Shown here: positions 25,970 to 34,834 of the stretch, in pieces
How the letters are laid out: each line of letters starts with the position of its first letter
Numbering within the stretch: the first letter of the stretch is position 1
NCBI RefSeq assembly: GCF_001592285.1
Contig: NZ_BCWQ01000014.1
Span: 96,672-160,671 of the forward strand
DNA length: 64,000 nt
Reading direction: 5' to 3'
DNA from: Hydrogenophaga pseudoflava NBRC 102511
GTDB lineage: Bacteria > Pseudomonadota > Gammaproteobacteria > Burkholderiales > Burkholderiaceae_C
Program-made: the position numbers and the translations under genes
Notes under the pieces: generated by a model
Told to the model about the DNA's origin: nothing
The model's input: the letters and a program-made list of their open reading frames with translations, nothing else
Databases searched by the model: none

Positions 25970-28029
25970 AGCGGCGGCAGCTCCTGCAGGCCGGGGGTGT
26001 GCTGGCCGTGGGCTTTGTCGCCGGCTGCGCCATCCCCGTGATCCCCAAACGCCCGGCGGCGGCCTACGACGATGCCCTGGGCTGGGTCCGCCACGCCAAC
26101 GGCCGCTACGAGCTGCTGCTGCCGCGCGCCGAGATGGGCCAGAACATCGCCACCGCGCTCAAGCAGGTGGCCTGCGAGGAACTCGGCGTGGACTGGGACC
26201 GCGTCACCCTGCGGCTGCCGCACACCCAGGACATACCCCGCGTGCGCGCCACCGTGGGCAGCGAATCGGTCAAGGACTTCGCGCTGCCGCTCGCGCAGGC
26301 CTGCGCCACGCTGCGCGACGCACTCGCGGCCGGCCACACCACGGGCGTGCGCAGCGCCGAGCCCCGACCGATGAACGAGCTGCGCGCGTTCCGGTCCGGC
26401 GCCCGCCTCGTGGGCCGGCGCGTGCCGCTGGAACAGGGGCGCGCCATCGTCACCGGCGCCCCGCTGTACGCGGCCGACGTGCGCCTGCCCGGCATGGTGT
26501 TCGGCCGGGTGCTGCGCGCCCCGGTTTCCGCCGACCGGCCGTCGCGGCTGGCGGGCTGGAACGAGGCCGCGGCGCGCGCCGTGCCGGGGTTCGTGGCCCT
26601 CGTGCAGGACGAGCGCCTGATGCAGCGGCTCAGTCCGGGGCTGGGCATCGTGGCGCGCACCCCCGGGACGCTGGACCGGATCGAGGCCGCGCTGGCACCC
26701 CGCTGGCAGCACGACGACGCGTTCGAGCAGGCCGACATCGACCGGCTGATCGACATCGACCGGCACCTGGCCGGCGGCAGGCTGGGGAACCAGATCCACG
26801 ACGACGCCATCGACCGCAGCGCTGCCTGGGACCTGGAGCTGCGCATCGACACGCCGCTGGCGGCGCACAACGCCATCGAGCCGCGCGCCGCGGTGGCCGC
26901 GAAGGGCGCGGACGGCGTGCTGGAGGTCTGGGCCGGCACGCAGGACGCGTTCTATGTGCGCGATGTGATCGCGCGCAGCCTCGGGCTGGACGAGGCGGGC
27001 GTGCGCGTGCAGGCGTGCCGCATTGGCGGCGCGTTCGGCGGCCGCACCCTGTGCACGGTGGAGCTGGAGGCCGCGGTGCTGGCCCATGTCACCGGCGCGC
27101 CCGTCAAGGTCCAGTGGACGCGCGCCCAGGAGTACCGGCAGGGCTTCCACCGCCCGCCGTCGAGCCACCGCATCCGCGCCCGTGTGCGCAACGGCGAGCT
27201 GGTCGACTGGTGGCACGCGTTCTCGAGCAGCCACATCCTGTTCACCAACGCCGGCATGCCGGTCTGGATGCAGCGTCTGGCCGACCTGGTGGGCGACCGC
27301 GGCGTGGCGCGCGGCGCCGACCTGCCCTACCGCGCCCAGCGCCGCCGCACCGAGTTCGCGGTGACGCGGCTGCCGGTGTTCACCGGCCCCTGGCGCGGCC
27401 TGGGCGCCGGCCCCAACGCGCTGGCCATCGAGTCGGCCATCGACGAGTGCGCCCGTCTGGCCGACGCCGACCCGGTGGCGTTCCGGCTGCGCCACATCGG
27501 TGACCCGCGCCTGGCCCGGGTGCTGCGCACCGTGGTCGACGGCGTGCCGGCGCCGACACCCGCCGCCGGGAGCGACCGCGTCGGACGCGGCGTGGCCTGC
27601 GGCACCTACAAGGCCAGCAGCCACGCCGCCGTGCTCGCGGAGGTGCGCGTGGCGCCCGACGGCACGGTGGTGGTGACCCGGCTGCGCTGCGCCCACGACT
27701 GCGGCACCGTGATCAACCCCGACCAGGTGCGTGCGCAGTGCGAAGGCAACCTGGTCTGGGGCCTGGGCATGGTGCTGCACGACGGCCTGAAGGCGGCCGG
27801 CTCGCGCATCGCCGCCGGCAGCCTGGGCGAGGCGCCGGTGCCGAGCCTGCGCGACACTCCGCCCATGGACATCGTGCTGATCGACGACGACGGCCCGCCC
27901 GCCGGGGCCGGTGAAACCGCCATCGTGGCCGCGGCCGGCGCCATTGCCAACGCCATCCGCGATGCGACCGGCGTGCGCCTCACCCGCTTTCCCCTGCAAC
28001 CCTCGCTGCTGGCCAGGCGCGGCCCATGA
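25966..28029 (+). CDS. iorB: Molybdopterin-binding large subunit (IorB-like, xanthine oxidase family)
   Basis: This 687-aa catalytic subunit begins MKRRQLLQAGGVLAVGFVAGC, an RR-containing export signal that also ends in a lipobox-like VAGC, so it is probably Tat-exported and perhaps lipidated. Molybdopterin-binding landmarks are GRYELLLPRAEMGQNIATAL near residue 45, IGGAFGGR (about 352), GPWRGLGAGPNALAIESAIDE and a C-terminal GAGETAIVAAAGAIANAIRDATG that supplies the active-site Glu. The protein is somewhat shorter than typical IorB (about 740-780 aa). The ATG at 25966 overlaps the iorA stop, and its own stop overlaps the AraC gene by 4 bp. N-heteroaromatic or aldehyde oxidation is inferred from family. 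Confidence 0.92.
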   Translation: MKRRQLLQAGGVLAVGFVAGCAIPVIPKRPAAAYDDALGWVRHANGRYELLLPRAEMGQNIATALKQVACEELGVDWDRVTLRLPHTQDIPRVRATVGSESVKDFALPLAQACATLRDALAAGHTTGVRSAEPRPMNELRAFRSGARLVGRRVPLEQGRAIVTGAPLYAADVRLPGMVFGRVLRAPVSADRPSRLAGWNEAAARAVPGFVALVQDERLMQRLSPGLGIVARTPGTLDRIEAALAPRWQHDDAFEQADIDRLIDIDRHLAGGRLGNQIHDDAIDRSAAWDLELRIDTPLAAHNAIEPRAAVAAKGADGVLEVWAGTQDAFYVRDVIARSLGLDEAGVRVQACRIGGAFGGRTLCTVELEAAVLAHVTGAPVKVQWTRAQEYRQGFHRPPSSHRIRARVRNGELVDWWHAFSSSHILFTNAGMPVWMQRLADLVGDRGVARGADLPYRAQRRRTEFAVTRLPVFTGPWRGLGAGPNALAIESAIDECARLADADPVAFRLRHIGDPRLARVLRTVVDGVPAPTPAAGSDRVGRGVACGTYKASSHAAVLAEVRVAPDGTVVVTRLRCAHDCGTVINPDQVRAQCEGNLVWGLGMVLHDGLKAAGSRIAAGSLGEAPVPSLRDTPPMDIVLIDDDGPPAGAGETAIVAAAGAIANAIRDATGVRLTRFPLQPSLLARRGP

Positions 28030-28949
28030 ACGACTTCGCCTCGGCCGCAATGCTCCGGCTGGTGGCCCATGGCCTGCGGCGCCAGGGCCTTCGCCCGCCG
28101 CCGCCCGTGGCGGCGCAGCAGGGGCGTGTGGCGCTGGACGACAAGCGCGCCCTGCTGGCCGGGCTGTGGCCGTCGATCGGACCGGCGGGCCTGGCGCGCA
28201 TCGGCGACGCGATCCGGGAGCTGCCCGAAGAACCCACGCTGCGGGCGCTGGTGCTTGCGACGGACCCCTGGGACCTGCTGGCGCGGTGGCAGCGGCTGGA
28301 GCGCTTCGTCCATTCCCGGCACCGCACCCGCGTGGAGGCCGAAGGCCCCGGTCGCGTGCGGTTGCAGCACCTGTCCCTGTCGCCCGGCCAGCGGCCCACG
28401 GCGGCCGAGGACGTGCTGGTGTTCGGCCTGCTGGTCGCCCTGTGTGAGCGGGTGGCGGGGCGGCCAGTGCAGGCCCGCCCGGCGGGCGGCCGGCACTGGC
28501 TGCGGCGGGACGGCCAATGGCGCGACGGCCCCTGGCCCGAATCCCTGCACACCTGGGAGCTGCGCTGGGACGCCGCGGATGTGGCCGGGGACCCGCACCC
28601 ACCCGTGGCCCACCCGGCGTCCGGCGACCGCTGGCTGGAGGCCTTGCACGCCGCCCTGCGTGCCGACCCCGGACGTCCATGGCGGGTGGACGACCTGGCC
28701 CGCAGCTGTGCGCTGTCGGCCCGCAGCCTGCAGCGCCACCTGGCCCGGCGGCAGCTGAGCTTCTCCGGCCTGCTGACCGCCACCCGGGTGCAGTGTGCGG
28801 CGGACCTGCTCACCACCAGCGGTCTGTCGGTGGCCGAGGTGGGCTACCACTGCGGCTTCGCCGACCAGCCGCACTTTTCACGGCAGTTCCGGCAATCCAC
28901 CGCCATGACACCGGCCCGCTACCGGGCGCAGTTCGCCCGCGCCGGCTGA
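28026..28949 (+). CDS. AraC-family transcriptional regulator
   Basis: This 307-aa regulator has a variable N-terminal region (about 1-200) and a C-terminal double helix-turn-helix (about 215-303). The latter contains VDDLARSCALSARSLQRHLA and LSVAEVGYHCGFADQPHFSRQFRQSTAMTPARYRAQF, the classic AraC signature. Its ATG overlaps the iorB stop by 4 bp, so it is translated with the molybdo-hydroxylase and probably controls it, perhaps autoregulating the whole mocA-iorA-iorB unit (inference). The N-terminal part has no motif I recognise; it contains VLATDPWDLLARWQRLERFVHS, which looks like the AraC-ligand-binding type 4/Arabinose-binding-like fold of such regulators. Confidence 0.9.
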   Translation: MNDFASAAMLRLVAHGLRRQGLRPPPPVAAQQGRVALDDKRALLAGLWPSIGPAGLARIGDAIRELPEEPTLRALVLATDPWDLLARWQRLERFVHSRHRTRVEAEGPGRVRLQHLSLSPGQRPTAAEDVLVFGLLVALCERVAGRPVQARPAGGRHWLRRDGQWRDGPWPESLHTWELRWDAADVAGDPHPPVAHPASGDRWLEALHAALRADPGRPWRVDDLARSCALSARSLQRHLARRQLSFSGLLTATRVQCAADLLTTSGLSVAEVGYHCGFADQPHFSRQFRQSTAMTPARYRAQFARAG

Positions 28950-28966
28950 GCGGCGCCGGGCCGCCG

Positions 28967-29872
28967 TCAGTCGAACTGCCAGTCGGCGCCCACGGCCTGC
29001 CCGACCTTCAGCACCAGCCCGTCGCCCTGCAGCACGATCGCGTTCATGCCGAAGGTGATGGCGCCGTTCAGGCGCGGGTCCTGCCGGTAGGCCTGCAGGG
29101 CGTCGCTGACCGCGGGGGTCGAGGTAGCGGTGGCCGGGTCGATGTTCGGGATCGGGCAGCGCGCGCAGGGCTTGACGTTTTCCAGCGCAGCCACGCCGCC
29201 CTCGGTCTGCACGCGCCAGCCGGCGATGCGGTCCTCGTCGTGCGGTTCCACGTCCGACAGCACGATGTTCGGCCGGAAGCGCCGCAGGTCCACCGGCGCC
29301 TCGCCCGCGGTCGCCAGCCGGGCATTCAGTTCGTCCAGCGAGGCCGTGCTCGCCACCAGCACGCCGAAGCCGTCGGCGAACTGCGTCACAGATTCGCGGC
29401 CGCCGGTCCATTTCTGGCTGCACAGGCGCCGCACCTCCGGATCGAAGCGCACCAGGCGCAGCTGTTTCAGATCCTGAGGCGCGTCCGGCCCCAGAAAGTC
29501 ACTGAACCACTGCGCCGCCAGATCGCCCATGTCCCAGGCGTCGACCTCGTCGTCCCAGACCCGCACGCGGCGCGGCGACTCCACGCCATCCAGCGACAGG
29601 TGCAGCGCCAGCATGCCCGGCGCGCGCAGCACCAGCTGGTCGAGCTTGAACGCGGGCTGGATCAGCGCCATGCGCGGCAGCTCGCGCTGGGTCACGAACC
29701 CGCCCTGCGCATCCACCACCATCCAGGCGCGGTCCCATTCGAGGCCGGTCGGCGTGAGCAGCGCCTGTTCCAGCGGCACGCCCGCGCAGGACTTGACGGG
29801 GTAGACCCAGAGCTGGGCGATGCGGGCCTGGACGTCGGCGGCGGCCACAGGGGACTCGGTGAGGGTGTTCAT
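28967..29872 (-). CDS. MOSC domain-containing protein (YcbX-like)
   Basis: This 301-aa protein starts at the ATG at 29872 (MNTLTESPVAAADVQARIAQ); the much longer open frame upstream is a shadow of the ubiH-like gene. The MOSC N-terminal beta-barrel begins IAQLWVYPVKSCAGVPLEQA, with EWDRAWMVVDAQGGFVTQRE following. The MOSC domain carries RRFRPNIVLSDVEPHDED and the conserved Cys in VKPCARCPIPNIDPATA, the proposed Moco ligand, then GMNAIVLQGDGLVLKVGQAV. Relatives reduce N-hydroxylated compounds such as 6-hydroxylaminopurine. The ferredoxin domain present in E. coli YcbX is absent. It is convergent with the AraC gene (17-bp gap) and divergent from the ubiH-like gene. Confidence 0.92.
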   Translation of the reverse strand: MNTLTESPVAAADVQARIAQLWVYPVKSCAGVPLEQALLTPTGLEWDRAWMVVDAQGGFVTQRELPRMALIQPAFKLDQLVLRAPGMLALHLSLDGVESPRRVRVWDDEVDAWDMGDLAAQWFSDFLGPDAPQDLKQLRLVRFDPEVRRLCSQKWTGGRESVTQFADGFGVLVASTASLDELNARLATAGEAPVDLRRFRPNIVLSDVEPHDEDRIAGWRVQTEGGVAALENVKPCARCPIPNIDPATATSTPAVSDALQAYRQDPRLNGAITFGMNAIVLQGDGLVLKVGQAVGADWQFD

Positions 29873-29905
29873 GCCCGGATTGTGGCCTGCTCCTAAAATC
29901 CCCGG

Positions 29906-31066
29906 ATGGCTCTCCCCTCCCCGTCTCCGGCCGCCGCGCGGCGTTTTGATGTGTGCATCCGTGGCGCCGGCGTGGTCGGGCAGACCCTGGCCCTGCTGCT
30001 GGCGCGCGAGCGCCTGAAGGTGGCGCTGGTGGCTTCTCCCCGCCCCCCTGCCGCCGCCCCCGACGTTCGGGCCTATGCCCTCAACACCAGCGCCCGCGCC
30101 CTGCTGCAGTCGCTGCGGGCCTGGCCCGAAGACGGCGACGCCGGGCCCGCGGCCGTGACGCCCGTCAGCCGCATGGAGGTGCACGGCGACGACGGCGGCG
30201 ACCTCCATTTCTCGGCCGCCGACCAGGGCGTGGAGGCGCTGACCTGGATCGTCGACGTGCCGGCGCTGGAAAAGCGCCTGGCCGATGCCATCGGCTTCCA
30301 GGGTGGCATCGAGCGTGTGAACGAACCCGTGCCGGCGGCGCTGACCGTGGTCTGCGAAGGCAAGCGCAGCGCCACCCGCGAGGAACTGGGCCTGGAATTC
30401 GACGTCCGGCCCTACCCCCACAAGGCGGTGGCGGCCCGCCTGACCACCGAACAGCCCCATGGCGGCGTCGCGCGCCAGTGGTTCGCCCGTGGAGAAATCC
30501 TCGCCCTGCTGCCGCTGGACGGTGCGCAGGGGAACTCCGTGGCGCTGGTCTGGTCTGTCCCTGCTCAGCAATCCGAAGAATGGCTGGCCGCCGATCCCCA
30601 GGCGCTGGCGCAGGCGGTGCAGGAACGCTGCGGTTCGGCGCTGGGCGGCATGCAGCTGCAGGGTCCGGCCCAGGCCTGGCCACTGGAACTGTCCCGCGCC
30701 CGGCGCTGGATCGCGCAGACGGCCCAGGGCAGCGTGGCGCTGGCCGGTGACGCGGCCCACGCCATGCACCCGCTGGCCGGTCAGGGCCTGAACGTCGGCC
30801 TGGCCGACGCGGCAGAGCTGGCGCGCGTGGTCCACGAGCGCGAGTTCTGGCGCGAACTGGGCGACCTCAAGCTGCTGCGCCGCTACGAGCGCGCGCGACA
30901 GGCCGAGGTGGGCACCATGGGCTGGCTGACCGATGGCCTGTTCGGGCTGTTCGGCCAGACCGACAGCCGCGTGCAGGCGCTGCGCAACTGGGGCATGAGC
31001 GGCGTCGACCGTCTCGGACCGCTGAAACACTGGCTGGCCCGCAAGGCCATGGGCCAGACGGCCTGA
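29906..31066 (+). CDS. ubiH: UbiH/UbiF/VisC/COQ6 family FAD-dependent hydroxylase
   Basis: This 386-aa flavoprotein monooxygenase is predicted to hydroxylate a ring carbon during ubiquinone synthesis. The FAD Rossmann motif is FDVCIRGAGVVGQTLALLLARERLKVALV. The DG region is degenerate (LGLEFDVRPYPHKAV instead of a DGxxSxVR core). The GD motif is SVALAGDAAHAMHPLAGQGLNVGLADAAELARVV, which defines the UbiH family. Which ring position is modified (UbiF, UbiH or UbiI type) cannot be settled by eye. It is followed 44 bp later by dsbC. A short divergent gap of 33 bp separates it from the MOSC gene. Confidence 0.9.
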   Translation: MALPSPSPAAARRFDVCIRGAGVVGQTLALLLARERLKVALVASPRPPAAAPDVRAYALNTSARALLQSLRAWPEDGDAGPAAVTPVSRMEVHGDDGGDLHFSAADQGVEALTWIVDVPALEKRLADAIGFQGGIERVNEPVPAALTVVCEGKRSATREELGLEFDVRPYPHKAVAARLTTEQPHGGVARQWFARGEILALLPLDGAQGNSVALVWSVPAQQSEEWLAADPQALAQAVQERCGSALGGMQLQGPAQAWPLELSRARRWIAQTAQGSVALAGDAAHAMHPLAGQGLNVGLADAAELARVVHEREFWRELGDLKLLRRYERARQAEVGTMGWLTDGLFGLFGQTDSRVQALRNWGMSGVDRLGPLKHWLARKAMGQTA

Positions 31067-31110
31067 ACCGCTGTCGGCCCCCGATCAACCTTCACGCCAC
31101 AGGCGAACCC

Positions 31111-31824
31111 ATGAAATTCCTCACCACTTCCGCCATTGCGCTCGCCCTGGCCCTCGCCAGCCTGGGTGCCTTCGCGCAGGAAGCCACCATCCGCAAGAAC
31201 CTGACCGAGCGCCTGCCCAAGCTGCCGCCCATCGACGAGATCAGCAAGACCCCGATGGAAGGCCTGTACGAGGTGCGCGTCAACCAGAGCGAGATCTTCT
31301 ACACCGACGCGCAGGGCAACTTCCTGATCCAGGGCAACCTGATCGACGTGCGTGCCCAGGAAGACCTGACCGAAAAGCGCCAGGCCAAGCTGACCGAGAT
31401 CGACTTCAAGGACCTGCCGATCAAGGACGCCTTCACCATCGTGCGCGGCAACGGCAAGCGCAAGGTGGCCGTGTTCGAAGACCCGAACTGCGGCTACTGC
31501 AAGCGCTTCGAGCGCGACCTGACCAAGATCGACAACGTCACCGTGCACGTCTTCCTCTACCCGATCCTGAGCCAGGACTCGGCCGACAAGTCGCGCAACA
31601 TCTGGTGCGCCAAGGACAAGGGCAAGGCCTTCCTCGACTGGATGGTCAAGGACGTGACGCCAGCGGCCGCCAGCTGCGACACCGCCGCTCTGGCCCGCAA
31701 CCTGGAGTTCGGCAAGAAGAACCGCATCACCGGCACGCCGACCCTGATCTTCGCCAACGGCACCCGCGTGCCGGGCGCCATCGGCGCCGACCGCGTCGAG
31801 AAGCTGCTGGCCGAAGCCAAGTAA
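31111..31824 (+). CDS. dsbC: Periplasmic disulfide isomerase DsbC
   Basis: This 237-aa exported thiol-disulfide isomerase repairs wrong disulfides in the periplasm. A signal peptide is clear (MKFLTTSAIALALALASLGAFAQ, cut after about residue 22). The N-terminal dimerisation domain (about 24-80) has YEVRVNQSEIFYTDAQGNFLIQGNLID. The thioredoxin domain contains the active site FEDPNCGYCKRFE (C127, C130) and the cis-Pro loop ITGTPTLIFANG. A second cysteine pair (WCAKDK about 170 and ASCDTA about 190) corresponds to the structural disulfide of DsbC. It may be cotranscribed with the following DUF3429 gene. Confidence 0.95.
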   Translation: MKFLTTSAIALALALASLGAFAQEATIRKNLTERLPKLPPIDEISKTPMEGLYEVRVNQSEIFYTDAQGNFLIQGNLIDVRAQEDLTEKRQAKLTEIDFKDLPIKDAFTIVRGNGKRKVAVFEDPNCGYCKRFERDLTKIDNVTVHVFLYPILSQDSADKSRNIWCAKDKGKAFLDWMVKDVTPAAASCDTAALARNLEFGKKNRITGTPTLIFANGTRVPGAIGADRVEKLLAEAK

Positions 31825-31853
31825 AACGCCCTCAAGAAAACGCCGCCTCGCCG

Positions 31854-32327
31854 ATGACCCTGCCTTTGCACGACCCCGACGACGCGGCGCTGGCCCGCAC
31901 CCTGGGCCAGGCCGGTCTGATCCCCTTCGTCATGCTGGCGGCGCTGCTGTGGCTGGTGGACGTGGCCCTGCAGCCCTGGGTGGCGATCGCGCTGACCGGC
32001 TACGCGGCGCTGATCATCTCGTTCCTCGGCGGCATTCACTGGGGCATCGGCTGGCTCGGTGGCCGCCATGAACGTGGGCTGCCGCACGCCCCGCACCACC
32101 AGCGCAACCACTTCCTCTGGGGCATCGTGCCCTCGCTGCTGGCCTGGCCCGGGCTGCTGATGCCCGCCTTCGCGGGTCTGGCCTGGCTGGGCTTCGTGCT
32201 GATCATCTGCTACCTGGCCGACCGCACGCTTTACCGCCGCGCCGGCCTGGAGGCCTGGCTCACGCTGCGCTTCCGACTTTCCTCCATCGCAGCGCTGAGC
32301 TGCTTCATCGGCGCGGGAGCCCTGTGA
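31854..32327 (+). CDS. DUF3429 family membrane protein
   Basis: This 157-aa protein starts at the ATG at 31854. It has five hydrophobic segments, for example LIPFVMLAALLWLVDVAL and WVAIALTGYAALIISFLGGIHWGIG. The element ISFLGGIHWG, with WGIVPSLLAWPGLLMP and CYLADRTLYRRAGL, is the core of DUF3429. The function of the family is unknown. Its last codon region overlaps the GTG start of the M61 peptidase gene by 4 bp (GTGA), so the two are translationally coupled, and it follows dsbC by 29 bp. Confidence 0.87.
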   Translation: MTLPLHDPDDAALARTLGQAGLIPFVMLAALLWLVDVALQPWVAIALTGYAALIISFLGGIHWGIGWLGGRHERGLPHAPHHQRNHFLWGIVPSLLAWPGLLMPAFAGLAWLGFVLIICYLADRTLYRRAGLEAWLTLRFRLSSIAALSCFIGAGAL

Positions 32328-34135
32328 GCCGCAACAAAACCACGACCCCTGGCCTGCGCTACCGCGTCGAGCCGCTGAGCCACCGCGCCCACCTGTTCGC
32401 CGTCACGCTGGACATCGACCGCCCGGCCAGGTCTCAGAAGCTCACGCTGCCGGTCTGGATTCCGGGCAGCTACCTGGTGCGCGAGTTTTCGCAGCACCTG
32501 CAGCACCTGAGCGCGACGCAGGGCGGCGAGGCGCTGGCGGTGAAACAGCTCGACAAGCACCGCTGGCAGGTGGACAACGACGGCCAGCGCACGCTCAGCC
32601 TGCGCTGGGAGGTCTACGCCTTCGACGCCTCGGTGCGCACCGCCTTCCTGGACGCCACGCGCGGCTTCTTCAACGCCACCTGCCTGTGCCTGATGGTGGC
32701 CGGCCGCGAGGACGAGTCGCACGCCATCGAGATCCAGCCGGGTGATGCGCCCGCCGGCTGGCAGGTCGCCACCGGCCTGAGCCCGGTGAAGGCCAACGAG
32801 CAGGGCTTCGGCACCTACTTGGCCCAGAACTACGACGAACTCGCCGACTGCCCGGTGGAGATGGGCACGTTCTGGAGCGGCGAGTTCAGCGCCTGCGGCG
32901 TGCCGCACCGCTTCGTGGTCAGCGGCGCGGGCGGCTGGTTCGACGGCCAGCGCCTGCTGGACGACACGCGCCGCATCTGCGAGGCACAGATCCGCTTCTG
33001 GCACGGCGACGGCCAGCCACCCTACGAACGCTACGTGTTCATGCTGCACGCCAGCGGCGAGGGCTACGGCGGGCTGGAACACCGCAACTCGACAGCCCTG
33101 ATCGCGCAGCGCACGGATCTCCCTAAGACACGCGCCAAGGACGACAAACCCGCCGCGCTCAAGGCGACCGACGGCTACACCACGCTGCTGGGCCTGATCA
33201 GCCACGAGTACTTCCACACCTGGAACGTCAAGCGCCTGCGACCGGCCGAGTTCAAGCGCTACGACTACACGCGCGAGAACCACACCGAGCTGCTGTGGTT
33301 CTTCGAGGGCTTCACCAGCTACTACGACGACCTGTTCCTGCGCCGCGCCGGCCTGATCGACGACGCCACCTACCTGCAGCTGGTGACCAAGACCATCAAC
33401 CAGGTGCAGCAGAGCCCGGGCCAGCGCGTGCAGAGCGTGGCCCAGGCCAGCTTCGACGCCTGGACGCGCTACTACCGCGTCGGAGAGAACACGCCCAACG
33501 CCACCATCAGCTACTACACCAAGGGCGCGCTGGTCGCGATGTGTCTGGACCTCACGCTGCGCGCCGAAGGCCGCGGCTCGCTGGACGAGGTGATGCGCGC
33601 GCTCTGGCATCGCACGCAGGGCGGGCCGATGCGCGAGTCCGACCTGTCCACGGTGCTGCGCCAGCTCGGCAAGCGCAGTTTCGCCGCCGAACTGGCCCAG
33701 TGGGTGCACGGCACGGCCGACCTGCCGGTGCTGGACCTGCTGGCGGCGGCCGGCGCCAAGGTGCACCGCGACAAGGCGCCGCTGGCGCAATCGCTGGGCC
33801 TGCGCGTTGCAGCCGACAGCAGTGGCCTGACGGTCAAGAACGTGCTGCGCGGCGGCGCGGGCGAGGCGGCCGGCCTGGCGGCGGGCGACGAGTGGCTGGG
33901 CGTGGAATTCGCCCCCGCGCGGCGCGGCCTGCCGGCCGAGGCCTGGCGCGTGCGCAAGCTCGACGAAGTGGCGGCCCTGCGCGGCACCCGCAGCGCGCTC
34001 ACGGCCCTGGTTTCGCGCGACGGGCGGTTGCTGCGCTGCCCGCTGACCTGGCCCGCCGACGACACCGCCGTGCGGCTGACGGTCGAGGACGCTGCCCGCC
34101 TGGGCGACTGGCTGACCCGCTGCTCCACCGGCTGA
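32324..34135 (+). CDS. M61 family metallopeptidase with PDZ domain
   Basis: This 603-aa product is translated from a GTG at 32324 that overlaps the DUF3429 stop. It begins with an M61 N-terminal domain (YRVEPLSHRAHLFAVTLDIDRP, LPVWIPGSYLVREFSQHLQ). The catalytic zinc site is LISHEYFHTWNVKRLRP (H294, E295, H298), with LWFFEGFTSYYDDLFLRRAG supplying the third ligand. A C-terminal PDZ domain follows (LTVKNVLRGGAGEAAGLAAGDEWLGVE). These features define the glycyl-aminopeptidase-like M61 family. No signal peptide is visible, so it may be cytoplasmic. Physiological substrates are unknown. Confidence 0.92.
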   Translation: MSRNKTTTPGLRYRVEPLSHRAHLFAVTLDIDRPARSQKLTLPVWIPGSYLVREFSQHLQHLSATQGGEALAVKQLDKHRWQVDNDGQRTLSLRWEVYAFDASVRTAFLDATRGFFNATCLCLMVAGREDESHAIEIQPGDAPAGWQVATGLSPVKANEQGFGTYLAQNYDELADCPVEMGTFWSGEFSACGVPHRFVVSGAGGWFDGQRLLDDTRRICEAQIRFWHGDGQPPYERYVFMLHASGEGYGGLEHRNSTALIAQRTDLPKTRAKDDKPAALKATDGYTTLLGLISHEYFHTWNVKRLRPAEFKRYDYTRENHTELLWFFEGFTSYYDDLFLRRAGLIDDATYLQLVTKTINQVQQSPGQRVQSVAQASFDAWTRYYRVGENTPNATISYYTKGALVAMCLDLTLRAEGRGSLDEVMRALWHRTQGGPMRESDLSTVLRQLGKRSFAAELAQWVHGTADLPVLDLLAAAGAKVHRDKAPLAQSLGLRVAADSSGLTVKNVLRGGAGEAAGLAAGDEWLGVEFAPARRGLPAEAWRVRKLDEVAALRGTRSALTALVSRDGRLLRCPLTWPADDTAVRLTVEDAARLGDWLTRCSTG

Positions 34136-34151
34136 GCAGCGCCCGGCCGCC

Positions 34152-34712
34152 TCAGTGGCGCGGCAGTTGCGGCACGATCTCCTGGTCGAACCGCTGCACC
34201 GTGGCCGCGCCCCGGTAGTTCTGCAGTGCTTCGCGCACGCGGGGCAGCTGGGCCTGCAACTCGGGCGCCGTCTTGCAGGACTCGACCTTGATCGCCGTCA
34301 GCTCGCCCATGGGTCCTGCGACATCGTTGATGAAACGGACCACCAGGCGGCGCGCGTCCAGGAAGGGCAGGGTTGGCGACACCGTTGCCGCGGGTGCAGC
34401 CGCGGCGGTGGAAGACGAGGCAGTGGACAACGCTGGCGCTGCGACCGGTGCAGGCGGGCTGTCGGCCAGCGGGGCAGTGCTGAGCGGCTGCCCATTCGGG
34501 TCATGGGGTGCGATCCAGCCGTGCTCCAGCAACTGCTCCAGCAAGGCCGCACCGCCGCCCAGGCCCGCCCCGAGCTTGTCGAGCTCGGCGACGTTGCGCT
34601 TGCCATCCACGAGGATCAGCATGGACCGCAGGCGGGGCCCGAGCTCCGGCGCCCGGCGCGCCATCGCATCCCGGCCTTTATCGGTCTTGACGAGCAGTGT
34701 GTTCTTGTCCAT
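34152..34712 (-). CDS. Hypothetical protein, Ala/Pro-linker two-domain protein
   Basis: This 186-aa protein reads from the ATG at 34712 (MDKNTLLVKTDKGRDAMARR); a further ATG 33 bp upstream is less likely. Residues 1-75 resemble a small winged-helix-like unit (RLRSMLILVDGKRNVAELDKLGAGLGGGAALLEQLLEHGWI), a pattern shared by conserved Burkholderiales proteins of unknown function. An Ala/Pro/Ser-rich linker (about 80-125) joins it to a C-terminal helical part (ARRLVVRFINDVAGPMGELTAIKVESCKTAPELQAQLPRVREALQ). No signal peptide or catalytic motif is visible. It converges on the M61 gene. The region 34713-35032 beyond its start holds only the ligase remnant and the lipoprotein leader. Confidence 0.75.
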   Translation of the reverse strand: MDKNTLLVKTDKGRDAMARRAPELGPRLRSMLILVDGKRNVAELDKLGAGLGGGAALLEQLLEHGWIAPHDPNGQPLSTAPLADSPPAPVAAPALSTASSSTAAAAPAATVSPTLPFLDARRLVVRFINDVAGPMGELTAIKVESCKTAPELQAQLPRVREALQNYRGAATVQRFDQEIVPQLPRH

Positions 34713-34834
34713 GAAACCCCAACAGATGGCAAGCAATGTAGCCACCGTGCTCCCAATCGAATAGCGGGGTTTAACCTGTAGCCCAAAGAATTACTTACGG
34801 CAGACTGACAAATTTCGCAAGCACGCCGCAGACA

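Noticed and set aside
25795..28680. 961-codon open frame on the minus strand across iorA, iorB and the AraC gene
   Set aside because: Composition is a GC-rich shadow (Arg/Ala/Gly/His), and it lies opposite three genes with unmistakable motifs and coupled stop/start codons.
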